The translations under genes and the position numbers were made by a program. From Lentibacillus amyloliquefaciens (GTDB lineage Bacteria; Bacillota; Bacilli; Bacillales; Amphibacillaceae), in the NCBI RefSeq assembly GCF_001307805.1, contig NZ_CP013862.1:2666001-2730000 (forward strand): a DNA stretch of 64,000 bases, written 5' to 3'. This document shows, one piece after another, positions 7,008 to 13,875 of this stretch (position 1 is the stretch's first letter; the number at the start of each line of letters is the position of its first letter). Under the pieces are notes generated by a model. The model searched no databases and was not told where the DNA came from. It saw only the letters and a list, made by a program, of their open reading frames with translations.

Positions 7008-7403
7008 CTAATGCACCTCAAAGCTTATAACATCTTCAGACAGTGTTAGATATTCTTTGTCTGTTTCTTTTATGGAAAAGTCAGAGCCTTGTCGTTTTAT
7101 CTCAGCATACTGAACGACCTCATCTTCATTAAGGAATACTAATAAATATATATCATCTCTGATATGGATATTACTTTTATCTTTGAAGCTAGTTTCTAAT
7201 TGTTCTTCAATACTTTCAGTTGTACTATACGGAGTGAAAAGAAAGGCTTTCTCCCAATCAAAGTTCGTATATGCATTTACATCAATCTCACCTTTACTTT
7301 TATCCTCTACAACAGAATTAATGGATTCCTCTAAATCTTCACTACGTTGGTTACAGCCTACTAATATTAGTAAAAGCAATCCAAAGATAATTAATTTTTT
7401 CAA
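7008..7403 (-). CDS. small lipoprotein, unknown function
   Basis: Translation probably starts at the TTG at 7403, behind GAGGTGA, giving 131 residues (MKKLIIFGLLLLILVGCNQR). The signal peptide ends in a lipobox LVGC (cysteine about residue 17). The mature domain is acidic and mixed alpha/beta, with FLNEDEVVQYAEIKR near the C-terminus. No family is recognised. It is flanked closely by palindromes 8 and 9 (9 and 30 bp). Confidence 0.6.
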   Translation of the reverse strand: MKKLIIFGLLLLILVGCNQRSEDLEESINSVVEDKSKGEIDVNAYTNFDWEKAFLFTPYSTTESIEEQLETSFKDKSNIHIRDDIYLLVFLNEDEVVQYAEIKRQGSDFSIKETDKEYLTLSEDVISFEVH

Positions 7404-7432
7404 AATCTCACCTCTACTTTCGATGTGTTTAT

Positions 7433-7492
7433 TATTCAATCTGGCCCTATTCAGGCGTAATGCTTATGCAACAACTGCGCCCGTTTGTGTAA
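7433..7492. repeat. GCGCCC palindrome copy 9
   Basis: Left arm ATTCAATCTGGCCCTATTC, right arm GCGCCCGTTTGTGTAAT. The right arm ends 4 bp beyond the stop of the serine hydrolase gene. Confidence 0.75.
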
Positions 7493-7496
7493 TACT

Positions 7497-8564
7497 TTAA
7501 CTTGCTAATTCCTTTACTTTTTTTCTAAACTCCGTATCTGTGGCAACACTTACAACAAAGTCATTGAATATATTTCCTATCCAATACAATTCTCCACCTT
7601 TGTCATCCTCGATAAACAGAGAAACCGATATCGTGGTATCTTGAGATTCTTTATATAAGGCAGAAGTTATTACATATGGTGTAGCTCCACCCTTGTACCA
7701 AAAATAGTCATCCTGGCCATTTTTGACGTTTTTACCTATTAATATTTCGCTAAATAAGTCTTTTTCCTTTTTGGTTAAGAGTTCCTTTCCCAACCTAAGC
7801 ATTAGGTCAGCATATTGCTTGGTCGATGAAAAAGCCATTTTTTTAGTGATTAAAAGTTGCGTTTTTTGATCCAGCATTTTAGACGTTTTTTCTTTAAGAT
7901 AATCACTTTCATCATCTTTCATTTTTTCAAATAATTCATTCGATAATTCTTCGTACGATTGCCCATTCATTGCATTTATCTTATTTATAGCTAGCTTCCG
8001 TTTATTTGATAAATATCCCGGCATTATGACAGGTGGTGTTAAATAACTTATTTTATCGTGATTTAGCTGGAGCACTTCGATATTTTCGTTAATAACGTCT
8101 ACTCCGATTTTATTTATTAGAAAATCCGTACAGGCATTAGAACTGAATTGCATCATTCCTTTAGCTATTTCTAATAAAGATACTTCAGTCGGATAGTTTA
8201 TAGACCTTTTCCAGTTAGGATGAGCGCCTCCATCTGTATCTTGAATGTAATATTTATCAAGTTCTTTTAATTTTACCTTGTCAGTAATGGAGATTTTGTT
8301 ACTCATTGCACTCTTAACAAAATTAAATGCTATTATTATTTTCAAGGTACTCGCTAACGGAAACTTTTTATCAGAGTTTATAGCTAGCGTATCTTGACCA
8401 TCTTCTTTAAGCGTAATAGATAATGAACCTTTATGTTTTTTAAAGTAATTTAATAGGTCATATTTATCTTTCTTCATATTATGCTTATTCAAGGCAATTC
8501 CTGAAATAACAAACACGATTGTTAGTGTTAATAATATTGCTAAACCTATAATAATAATCTTCAC
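7497..8564 (-). CDS. serine hydrolase of the class A beta-lactamase fold
   Basis: The 355-residue protein has one N-terminal membrane anchor (residues 4-25) and an extracytoplasmic penicillin-binding/beta-lactamase fold. The three active-site motifs are present: S72-T-L-K75 in FPLASTLKI, S141-S-N143 in FSSNACTDFL, and KGG in WYKGGATPYV near residue 292. The class A Glu166 loop is not obvious, and the family (COG2367-like hydrolases) is broad, so beta-lactam hydrolysis should not be assumed. It may be a peptidase or transpeptidase-like enzyme acting at the cell surface. It is a single gene between palindromes 9 and 10. Confidence 0.78.
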   Translation of the reverse strand: MKIIIIGLAILLTLTIVFVISGIALNKHNMKKDKYDLLNYFKKHKGSLSITLKEDGQDTLAINSDKKFPLASTLKIIIAFNFVKSAMSNKISITDKVKLKELDKYYIQDTDGGAHPNWKRSINYPTEVSLLEIAKGMMQFSSNACTDFLINKIGVDVINENIEVLQLNHDKISYLTPPVIMPGYLSNKRKLAINKINAMNGQSYEELSNELFEKMKDDESDYLKEKTSKMLDQKTQLLITKKMAFSSTKQYADLMLRLGKELLTKKEKDLFSEILIGKNVKNGQDDYFWYKGGATPYVITSALYKESQDTTISVSLFIEDDKGGELYWIGNIFNDFVVSVATDTEFRKKVKELAS

Positions 8565-8589
8565 TTTTCATCTCCTAGAAATTTCGTTT

Positions 8590-8657
8590 AATTACCTGCC
8601 CCATTTCCGCAAAGTAACAAGCCCATCCTTATTCCAGATAGGCACCCGATTGTGGTA
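8590..8657. repeat. GCGCCC palindrome copy 10
   Basis: Left arm ATTACCTGCCCCATTTCCG, middle CATCCTTATTCCAGATAGG, right arm GGCACCCGATTGTGG. The right arm ends 13 bp beyond the stop at 8671. Confidence 0.65.
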
Positions 8658-8670
8658 TACACTTAATTAT

Positions 8671-9030
8671 TTACCAAGAAAAAATTCTGGCTAATATAAA
8701 AAATAAGGACCATAAAATTATGCCAACAAAAGCAAAAAGAATAAAAATTTTAACAGCGTCAAATACAGATGCAATCGTAAACCAACCACTTAATAAAAGG
8801 ATAGGATAAATTGTTATAAGCATTATTATAAAATGGACACCGCTTCGTTTAATCAAACTCCAATGCTCTATGTTATAAATAATGGATGCAGCGCCGACAA
8901 AAAAAGCGATCAGGCTTGCAACAAATGTACCTTTAACATCCGAGTACTTTCCTTGAAAATAAAGTAATAAAGCAATACCGCTCATAATGATGAATGGTAT
9001 TCCACCTCTTAAAAGAGCATTCATAACCAA
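8671..9030 (-). CDS. DUF3021-like four-helix membrane protein
   Basis: The start is uncertain: TTG at 9030 fits the GAAGG site best, ATG at 9024 is also possible, and about 119 residues result. Four hydrophobic helices (near 8-25, 35-55, 65-85 and 92-115) with the hydrophilic first loop FQGKYSDVKGT resemble DUF3021 proteins. These often sit beside LytTR regulators, which are absent here. Function unknown. It is a single gene between palindromes 10 and 11. Confidence 0.6.
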   Translation of the reverse strand: MVMNALLRGGIPFIIMSGIALLLYFQGKYSDVKGTFVASLIAFFVGAASIIYNIEHWSLIKRSGVHFIIMLITIYPILLLSGWFTIASVFDAVKIFILFAFVGIILWSLFFILARIFSW

Positions 9031-9066
9031 AATCTCTAACCTTCTTTCAAAAAATATATTCTTATT

Positions 9067-9136
9067 CAAGAAAATGGTCCAATAATGCCACTTTAGGCAC
9101 CGTTCTTTATTCCGTGTTCGCGCCCGTTAATTGAAC
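9067..9136. repeat. GCGCCC palindrome copy 11
   Basis: Left arm CAAGAAAATGGTCCAATAA, middle GGCACCGTTCTTTATTCCG, right arm GCGCCCGTTAATTGAACA. The right arm ends 5 bp beyond the stop at 9142. Confidence 0.65.
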
Positions 9137-9141
9137 ACTAT

Positions 9142-10104
9142 TCAGAACGATTCGTAATCTTTTAAGTCATCGTGCAAAATAAAATCAACGGCTTTAATTA
9201 ATCTTGTCCGAAAGTCCTCCGGGAAGTTATGACCTAACCCCTTGCTTACCATTAGTTTGTAAGGGAATTTATACTTTTCAAATACTGCACATAATCTCTT
9301 GGCTTCATCAAAGTAAGGATCTTGATCCCCAGTAATCACAACCCCACGAAGATTGCGTGACAAAGCTTTTTTAATCATAGATTCATATTTGTTTGCTTCT
9401 CCGACTGCAGGAACAATCAATATAAAACCTTTTGCCGGTATAGAGTTTTCTTCAAGAGCTAATTCAACAGCCAGTTTACCACCCTGTGAAGCACCTGCAA
9501 CTATTAATGGGCCTTTATGTAGATTATCATTTGATATAACTTTGTGATACGTTTCAATGATTTCATCCTTTGACTTTTTCCAATCATCCCAACAGAAAGC
9601 CTCTGGGGCAAATAATTGCGAGGATTGTGGAAACGCCATTGAATATCGATTTTTAAGTTCTTCATCATCCCAGTAACTTGAAAAGTTGTTTATATTATCC
9701 CCGCGCCAATGAAGGGAATAAATTAAAGGATGAACTGAGCTATTTTTTGATGGCCAAACTATCGTTTCAGTTTTGGTTTGTGACTGCACTTCTTTCAGTC
9801 TTGTTTCACAGCTTGTTAAAATTTCCTTGAACTCTGTCTCATTTTGCAAAGGTTTTAATTCAGGTATTGATAAGAAGAGTTCCGGACTCCACCATACACC
9901 TTGTGCCATAGCTGTTTTTAATTCAAAAAGGGCTTTTTCATTACTACCTAAGCAACAATATAAAACTGATTTCCAAAAGGAATTTTCCGCTATTTTCCCA
10001 GGGTGATTTTGTTCAGCTAATTCAACTAAATGCATTGCTTCTTTAAAGTTTTTCTTTTTATACTGCTCAATGTATTGTCGTTGTATCTGTGAAAACTCTG
10101 TCAT
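9142..10104 (-). CDS. alpha/beta hydrolase with N-terminal helical-repeat domain
   Basis: In this 320-residue cytosolic protein, residues 1-105 are helical and TPR-like (KNFKEAMHLVELAEQNHPG, LGSNEKALFELKTAM). Residues 120-315 form an alpha/beta hydrolase. The catalytic set is visible: nucleophile S206 in GASQGGK, acid D260/D262 in TGDQDPYFD, and H292 in GLGHNFPEDF. The layout resembles dienelactone-hydrolase or phospholipase/carboxylesterase-type esterases. The substrate cannot be told. It is flanked by palindromes 11 and 12 with only 5 and 13 bp of spacing. Confidence 0.75.
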   Translation of the reverse strand: MTEFSQIQRQYIEQYKKKNFKEAMHLVELAEQNHPGKIAENSFWKSVLYCCLGSNEKALFELKTAMAQGVWWSPELFLSIPELKPLQNETEFKEILTSCETRLKEVQSQTKTETIVWPSKNSSVHPLIYSLHWRGDNINNFSSYWDDEELKNRYSMAFPQSSQLFAPEAFCWDDWKKSKDEIIETYHKVISNDNLHKGPLIVAGASQGGKLAVELALEENSIPAKGFILIVPAVGEANKYESMIKKALSRNLRGVVITGDQDPYFDEAKRLCAVFEKYKFPYKLMVSKGLGHNFPEDFRTRLIKAVDFILHDDLKDYESF

Positions 10105-10116
10105 CTAAACCCTCCA

Positions 10117-10177
10117 CATCAGAATCTGATTGTATTCGAAACATAAATACTTATTCCTGATTAGCGCCCGTTTGCAG
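10117..10177. repeat. GCGCCC palindrome copy 12
   Basis: AATACTTATTCCTGATTAGC and right arm GCGCCCGTTTGCAGAA are nearly identical to copy 5. The left arm CAGAATCTGATTG is diverged. Confidence 0.7.
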
Positions 10178-10193
10178 AACTATGATTATTCCA

Positions 10194-10373
10194 TTACGAA
10201 ATATTTTTCTGTTCCGATTTTTGATCTATAACGAGGAGCTTAAAAGTGGCAAAAGACAATAAAACTAAGCCGATTCCCATTGTTAGATATTGAAAAAAAC
10301 CGTTAAGAAGCAGTAAAGAGATAGTCGTTAAAATAAGACCTATTGACGATAAGATAAGATACTCATTTTGCAT
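10194..10373 (-). CDS. 59-residue two-helix membrane protein
   Basis: ATG at 10373 follows a strong AAGGAGG site. The product (MQNEYLILSSIGLILTTI..) has two hydrophobic helices (about 6-24 and 27-46) and a charged tail (DQKSEQKNIS). No family is recognised. The ribosome site and the clean fit between palindromes 12 and 13 (16 and 47 bp) support a real gene. Confidence 0.55.
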   Translation of the reverse strand: MQNEYLILSSIGLILTTISLLLLNGFFQYLTMGIGLVLLSFATFKLLVIDQKSEQKNIS

Positions 10374-10419
10374 ATAAATTCCTCCTTCATTGATGTTTTA
10401 CCTGAATTTTAACATACAC

Positions 10420-10485
10420 TATTCCATTAAGTGGCACAATTCCAAAGGGCGCCTTGTTCGACAAGCGCGCCCGATTGTGGTACAT
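10420..10485. repeat. GCGCCC palindrome copy 13
   Basis: Inner stem GGGCGCCTTGT / ACAAGCGCGCCC around TCG, right arm GCGCCCGATTGTGG. The right arm ends 6 bp beyond the merR stop. Confidence 0.75.
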
Positions 10486-10491
10486 TTCCAA

Positions 10492-10893
10492 TTAACCCTT
10501 TTTAAAAGCCCGCTGACTTAACCTTTGTTTCCGACGATCAACGGTTTCATAATACTTAACCTTTTTTTGTAGGACTTTAAGACTTTCCAGCTTTTGTTCA
10601 ACCTCTTTTTGTACTTTCTCTGTATGAGATTCAATTAACTCTTTTCTGGTAGCAATTGTCTTAGACCCTTCCTGAAATAATGATACATAGTTCTTAATAA
10701 GATGAATGGGCATGTCCGTATCACGTAACGTTTTAATAAAAGAAATCCACTCAATATCTGTGTCAGTATAACTTCTGTTCCCAGATGAATCACGGTTAAT
10801 TTCTGGAATTAAATGCTCTTTTTCATAATAGCGCAGCGTAGAAGCAGATAATCCAATCTTCTGTTTCACTTCATTCATTGTATATCTGGTCAA
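10492..10893 (-). CDS. MerR family transcriptional regulator
   Basis: The 133-residue protein has an N-terminal MerR winged helix (TMNEVKQKIGLSASTLRYYE, then NRSYTDTDIEWI) and a C-terminal coiled coil (about 75-120) for dimerisation. It has no cysteine, so it is not a metal-binding MerR. It resembles the AdhR/YraB-type and other aldehyde or stress sensors. It diverges from the DJ-1-family gene at 10971, whose promoter has the 19-bp spacer with central dyad typical of MerR control, so that gene is the probable target. Confidence 0.88.
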   Translation of the reverse strand: MTRYTMNEVKQKIGLSASTLRYYEKEHLIPEINRDSSGNRSYTDTDIEWISFIKTLRDTDMPIHLIKNYVSLFQEGSKTIATRKELIESHTEKVQKEVEQKLESLKVLQKKVKYYETVDRRKQRLSQRAFKKG

Positions 10894-10911
10894 TATAAAC
10901 GTTCCTTTCTG

Positions 10912-10942
10912 TTGACTTAAAGTGCACTTTAAGTGGTAAGAT
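10912..10942 (+). promoter_or_regulatory. MerR-type promoter with 19-bp spacer and dyad
   Basis: -35 TTGACT (10912-10917) and -10 TAAGAT (10937-10942) are 19 bp apart. The perfect dyad CTTAAAGTGCACTTTAAG (10916-10933) lies in the spacer. This over-long spacer with a centred palindrome is the hallmark of promoters that MerR proteins untwist for activation. It drives the gene at 10971. Confidence 0.85.
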
Positions 10943-10970
10943 ACAAATATATTAATAAAGGAGTGAGCGT

Positions 10971-11651
10971 ATGTCCAATAAAATACTTGTTGTTGTTAGT
11001 AGCTTTCCAAAATATCCAAATTTAAATAGAGCTACAGGTTTATGGCTGGGAGAAGCTGTACATTTTGTGAAAAAGGTAGAAGAAGCTGGTTATGAAGTTG
11101 ACTATGTCAGTCCTAAAGGTGGTTACACACCAATTGACCCTCATAGTCTCGCTCAAGCCGAAGAAATTGACTGGGAATTTTATCAAGACCCAGAGTTCAT
11201 GGGCAAATTAGGGAAAACCTTAAAACCAAGTGAAGTAAACCCAAATAACTACAGTGCTATTTATTATGCTGGGGGTCATGGAACACTTTGGGATTTCCCT
11301 GAAAATGAAGACCTTCAACAGATTAGTCAAACCATCTATAAAAATGGTGGGATTGTTTCATCTGTTTGCCATGGTGCAGTAGGTTTGTTGAATATAAAAA
11401 CTCAAGATGGAGAATATCTCATAGACGGTAAAGTTGTGACAGGATTTTCTAATGAGGAAGAAAGGCTTGCTGAATTAGATCAGTATGTTCCTTATCTTAC
11501 AGAGACAGAATTGATCAACCGAGGAGCTAAATATCAATCAGAAAAAGCTTTTGCTCCTTACGCAGTTGAAGATGGACGTCTTGTTACAGGTCAGAACCCA
11601 GCTTCTGGTGGTCCAGTAGCCGAGCTTGTTTTAAAACAACTAAATGCATAA
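10971..11651 (+). CDS. DJ-1/PfpI superfamily protein, Hsp31-like
   Basis: The 226-residue protein belongs to the type 1 glutamine amidotransferase-like DJ-1/PfpI superfamily. The nucleophile elbow has C133-H134 in VSSVCHGAVGLL, E28 lies in LWLGEAV, and GGHGTLWDF at 101-109 is the oxyanion region. This is the set typical of Hsp31-type glyoxalase III/deglycase enzymes that detoxify methylglyoxal. Length fits. The gene has an AAAGGAG ribosome site, its own MerR-type promoter and its own terminator. Together with merR it forms a likely carbonyl-stress module. Confidence 0.85.
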   Translation: MSNKILVVVSSFPKYPNLNRATGLWLGEAVHFVKKVEEAGYEVDYVSPKGGYTPIDPHSLAQAEEIDWEFYQDPEFMGKLGKTLKPSEVNPNNYSAIYYAGGHGTLWDFPENEDLQQISQTIYKNGGIVSSVCHGAVGLLNIKTQDGEYLIDGKVVTGFSNEEERLAELDQYVPYLTETELINRGAKYQSEKAFAPYAVEDGRLVTGQNPASGGPVAELVLKQLNA

Positions 11652-11685
11652 AAAAGGGGCTGGTTTCAGCCTCCTTTTTATGCAT
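11644..11685 (+). terminator. terminator of the DJ-1-like gene
   Basis: AAAAAAGGGGCTG / CAGCCTCCTTTTT around GTTT, starting at the stop codon, with TGCAT repeats extending the stem. Confidence 0.8.
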
Positions 11686-11750
11686 TTTAAAGGTTCAATA
11701 CCGACCCTTGTTAAACTAACCTGCATCGTTTAGCTTAATAAACTCTTATT

Positions 11751-11818
11751 TAATTAAATGGCCCTTTTCACAAGAAATGACGCAAATCCTTATTCAGGAA
11801 ATGCGTTCGTTTGAGTAG
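11751..11818. repeat. GCGCCC palindrome copy 14
   Basis: Left arm TAATTAAATGGCCCTTTTC, middle CGCAAATCCTTATTCAGG, right arm ATGCGTTCGTTTGAGTAGG, with some right-arm decay. It follows the plus-strand DJ-1-like gene. Confidence 0.65.
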
Positions 11819-11831
11819 GACTGAAAATGGA

Positions 11832-11938
11832 TGGTTTCAGGAAACCTGGTTCCGTCATTCCCATCCTCCGTTGTAAAGTTGAAACTATTTTATATTAATT
11901 TCCTGTTTTTCACGCTTTACAGCGTTTATAACAGAACT
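11832..11938. repeat. direct repeat R3, copy 1
   Basis: About 107 bp shared with 12970-13078: GATGGTTTCA, TGGTTCCGTCATTCCCAT, TCCGTTG, AAGTTGAAA, AATTTCCTG and AGCGTTTATAACAGAACTTG in the same order. Both copies end directly against the right half of a GCGCCC palindrome. Several short inverted repeats lie inside. Its nature (intron 5' part or separate element) is unclear. Confidence 0.6.
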
Positions 11939-11963
11939 TGTCGCGCGCGCCCGATTCTGGAAG
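11939..11963. repeat. GCGCCC palindrome copy 15, right half only
   Basis: TGTCGCGCGCGCCCGATTCTGG. The left half is not next to it; repeat R3 takes its place. It lies 65 bp beyond the stop at 12029. Confidence 0.6.
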
Positions 11964-12028
11964 ACCACAAAAGTAGAAAATATATGTATAAATGACTCAT
12001 AAGTTACTTAATGAAGACCATCCGATAG

Positions 12029-12379
12029 TTAAGTTACAATTTCGTTTATTTCATAAGGTAAATCAAAGCTTCCGTCACTGTTCGTTTCAAATTCTACCAC
12101 TTTGAACACAGCATCTACATTTAAAGAACCGTAGATATGCGGATATAATTTTCCTGTTTCATATAAATCCTCATAAACAATCTTGGAATTTACCTTATTA
12201 GAAGCTATGCACAACAGTACTAGTCCAAAGTATCCTTTATACAAAAAATTGGCTATTTCAATAACTTGTTCAGTTGTCGAACAATGTATAAACCCATCAG
12301 TCACAATACTAGCAGGTGTATAAATCCCCTGTTCTTTTGCCTTTATCCATTCTTCGCCTTCAATAATATGTAGTATCAT
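12029..12379 (-). CDS. DUF952 family protein
   Basis: The 116-residue soluble protein starts at an ATG behind AGGAGAACC. The DUF952 signature is present: IIEGEEWIKAKEQGIYTP, then DGFIHCSTTEQV near residues 28-39, and LYPHIYGSLNVDAV near 78-91, with the conserved His/Cys pair (H32, C33) and YPHIYG. The fold is ART-like. Members are uncharacterised, and some are annotated as glutathione S-transferase-like without proof. It is a single gene upstream (minus-strand sense) of palindrome half 15 and downstream of the intron-split copy 16. Confidence 0.85.
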   Translation of the reverse strand: MILHIIEGEEWIKAKEQGIYTPASIVTDGFIHCSTTEQVIEIANFLYKGYFGLVLLCIASNKVNSKIVYEDLYETGKLYPHIYGSLNVDAVFKVVEFETNSDGSFDLPYEINEIVT

Positions 12380-12488
12380 TTCGGTTCTCCTTTTTTAAGA
12401 ATACATTATCAATTTTATATGCTATGCCATTGGCTGCACATTTCTCCCTTCAAGTTGAGCATCAAGCAAGCTTTTCACCTATTGATCT

Positions 12489-12536
12489 TCCCTCCTCAAG
12501 AATATGGCCCTTTAAGCAAAAGAAGGCGCAAGACTT
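12489..12536. repeat. GCGCCC palindrome copy 16, left half
   Basis: AAGAATATGGCCCTTTAAG followed by GAAGGCGCAAGAC. Interrupted by a group II intron remnant; the probable right half is at 13079-13103. Confidence 0.6.
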
Positions 12537-12968
12537 ATTATACAGATAGGTAAGGGGGTGAAGTTATCGCTCCCTTTTGTCGGGTAGGTCAGGGATATTA
12601 CTATCCACCCTAAGAACCGCACGTGTGCCTTTCAGCACATACGGTTCAAGCATACATTTATCCATGTGTACGGCATGGTGTATTTGTTGTTGTAATCTCT
12701 CTACATACCGATTAATGTTTGCCAGTTCATACTGTTCCAGTCAGTAAGGGATGGTAATGCGGACTTCTTTATTGAAGTGTTCATCGACTGTTACCATCCT
12801 TTTGAATGATTCACCAACGCCTTATCCCATGTTGCACACCAGTTGAAAGTCAGCTATCTTTCGAGTTATGTTATCAAACACTATCCACCCAGTTATTTTT
12901 CGGTTCCTGTCGCCTTTCGGCTTCATAACCCAAAGCCTGTCAGCCTTAACGCATGCAGGATTTATTAA
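12537..12968 (-). mobile_element. group II intron remnant with domains V and VI and a maturase stub
   Basis: On the minus strand, 12647-12614 is a 34-nt hairpin starting GAACCGTATGTGCTG and ending CACACGTGCGGTTC around GAAA, matching group II intron domain V. A domain-VI-like hairpin follows (GGGTGGATA..TATCC with CCTACCC), then a 3' tail GGGAGCGATAACTTCA..CTGTATAAT shared with the remnant at 243-738. Some Bacillus introns are known to carry such a 3' extension after domain VI. Upstream, about 12655-12735, the frame reads NINRYVERLQQQIHHAVHMD, like the N-terminal domain of intron reverse transcriptases. The rest of the maturase is deleted, so the element cannot move on its own. Confidence 0.75.
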
Positions 12969-12969
12969 C

Positions 12970-13078
12970 GAGATGGTTTCAAAAAACATGGTTCCGTCAT
13001 TCCCATTCTCCGTTGCAAAGTTGAAATTGTTTTAATTTCCTGCTATAAACACTATGCAGCGTTTATAACAGAACTTGT
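12970..13078. repeat. direct repeat R3, copy 2
   Basis: Partner of 11832-11938. It contains an extended hairpin around GCTATAAACACTATGCAGCG / CGTTTATAACAG. It abuts palindrome half 16 at 13079. Confidence 0.6.
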
Positions 13079-13103
13079 CGAGCGGCACCCTATTGTTAAG
13101 TTT
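13079..13103. repeat. GCGCCC palindrome copy 16, right half
   Basis: CGAGCGGCACCCTATTGTTAAG, a diverged right arm. The 175 bp from here to the ohrR stop hold no recognisable gene. Confidence 0.5.
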
Positions 13104-13278
13104 TATTAAAAAATGGAATCTTAATAGTTACAATTTAACTTGTCAAATGGAGCATTGTTTGGCACTTATATATGGTTTTTCAGCTGGGGTACGGGACTAT
13201 ATTGTGCAAACAGTCGGAATGATGGTCTTTTGGTATATAGGTAGCGCTCACTATACATTTAATCGCGAAACTTGATTA

Positions 13279-13725
13279 TTATTTCGAATTTTCTTGCTGT
13301 ATTTGTTTTAACAATGTAGTGAAATCCGAAAGAGTTTTAGTGAACTCCTCTTGTGTGAGGCCACTTTTATTAATAAGCTCTGAAGGGATTTCTTTTGCAT
13401 GATTCCTCAATTCCCATCCTTCCTCTGTTAAAGAGATTAAGACTTTACGCTCATCCTTAGAATCACGCTTTCGATTGACTAGGTTTCTCTCAGCCATACG
13501 TTTGAGTACTGGGGTTAAGGTTCCAGAATCAAGATAAAGTACTTCTCCAATCTCTTTTACCGTACATGTTTCTTTTTCCCATAAAACAAGTAAAGCGAGA
13601 TATTGAGTATAGGTTAAATTTAACTCTCCAAGTAATGGACGGTACATTTTATTTATTTCTCGCGAAAGCGAATATATTGAAAAACAAAGTTGATTGCTAA
13701 GTTTCATTGCCTCATTTTTATTCAT
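13279..13725 (-). CDS. ohrR: OhrR, organic-peroxide-sensing MarR repressor
   Basis: The 148-residue MarR-family protein has the OhrR hallmarks. The peroxide-sensing cysteine C14 lies in SNQLCFSIYSLSREI, followed by YRPLLGELNLTYTQYLALLVLWE with the tyrosines that contact it. The recognition helix is LDSGTLTPVLKRME-like (LDSGTLTPVLKRMAERNLV) with the wing KRDSKDERKVLISLT. Oxidation of the cysteine by organic hydroperoxides releases DNA. It diverges from ohr at 13876; the operator lies between them. Confidence 0.9.
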   Translation of the reverse strand: MNKNEAMKLSNQLCFSIYSLSREINKMYRPLLGELNLTYTQYLALLVLWEKETCTVKEIGEVLYLDSGTLTPVLKRMAERNLVNRKRDSKDERKVLISLTEEGWELRNHAKEIPSELINKSGLTQEEFTKTLSDFTTLLKQIQQENSK

Positions 13726-13797
13726 CAGTAAAAACTCATCCTTTCATTCTTCTCTTTTAAATTAAATGGAACTCTACTTATTGTCAATCTTATCATG

Positions 13798-13860
13798 TTG
13801 ACCGAAAATTTATTTTGTGTATAATATTAATTGTGCACAATTTAATTGCATAAAATTTAA
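13798..13860 (+). promoter_or_regulatory. ohr promoter and OhrR operator
   Basis: -35 TTGACC (13798-13803) and -10 TATAAT (13820-13825) are 16 bp apart. Next comes a dyad-rich AATTGTGCACAATTTAATT (13829-13847) and AAAATTTAATT, resembling the AATTGTA/TACAATT repeats bound by B. subtilis OhrR. The position just downstream of -10 suits repression. Confidence 0.75.
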
Positions 13861-13875
13861 TTTGAGGTGATAATC

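Noticed and set aside
7497..8564. A beta-lactamase resistance gene
   Set aside because: SxxK, SxN and KGG motifs show the fold, but the class A deacylating Glu loop is not evident and no resistance context exists.
739..13103. CRISPR array
   Set aside because: Repeat copies are 0.3-1.2 kb apart, palindromic and variable, with genes rather than uniform spacers between them. No cas genes are present.
739..13103. A true class of integron with attC sites
   Set aside because: No integrase and no RYYYAAC/GTTRRRY core pair is consistent across copies, so I call it integron-like only.
13075..13275. 66-codon plus-strand frame before ohrR
   Set aside because: Begins in a palindrome half, has no ribosome site, and shows no family resemblance.
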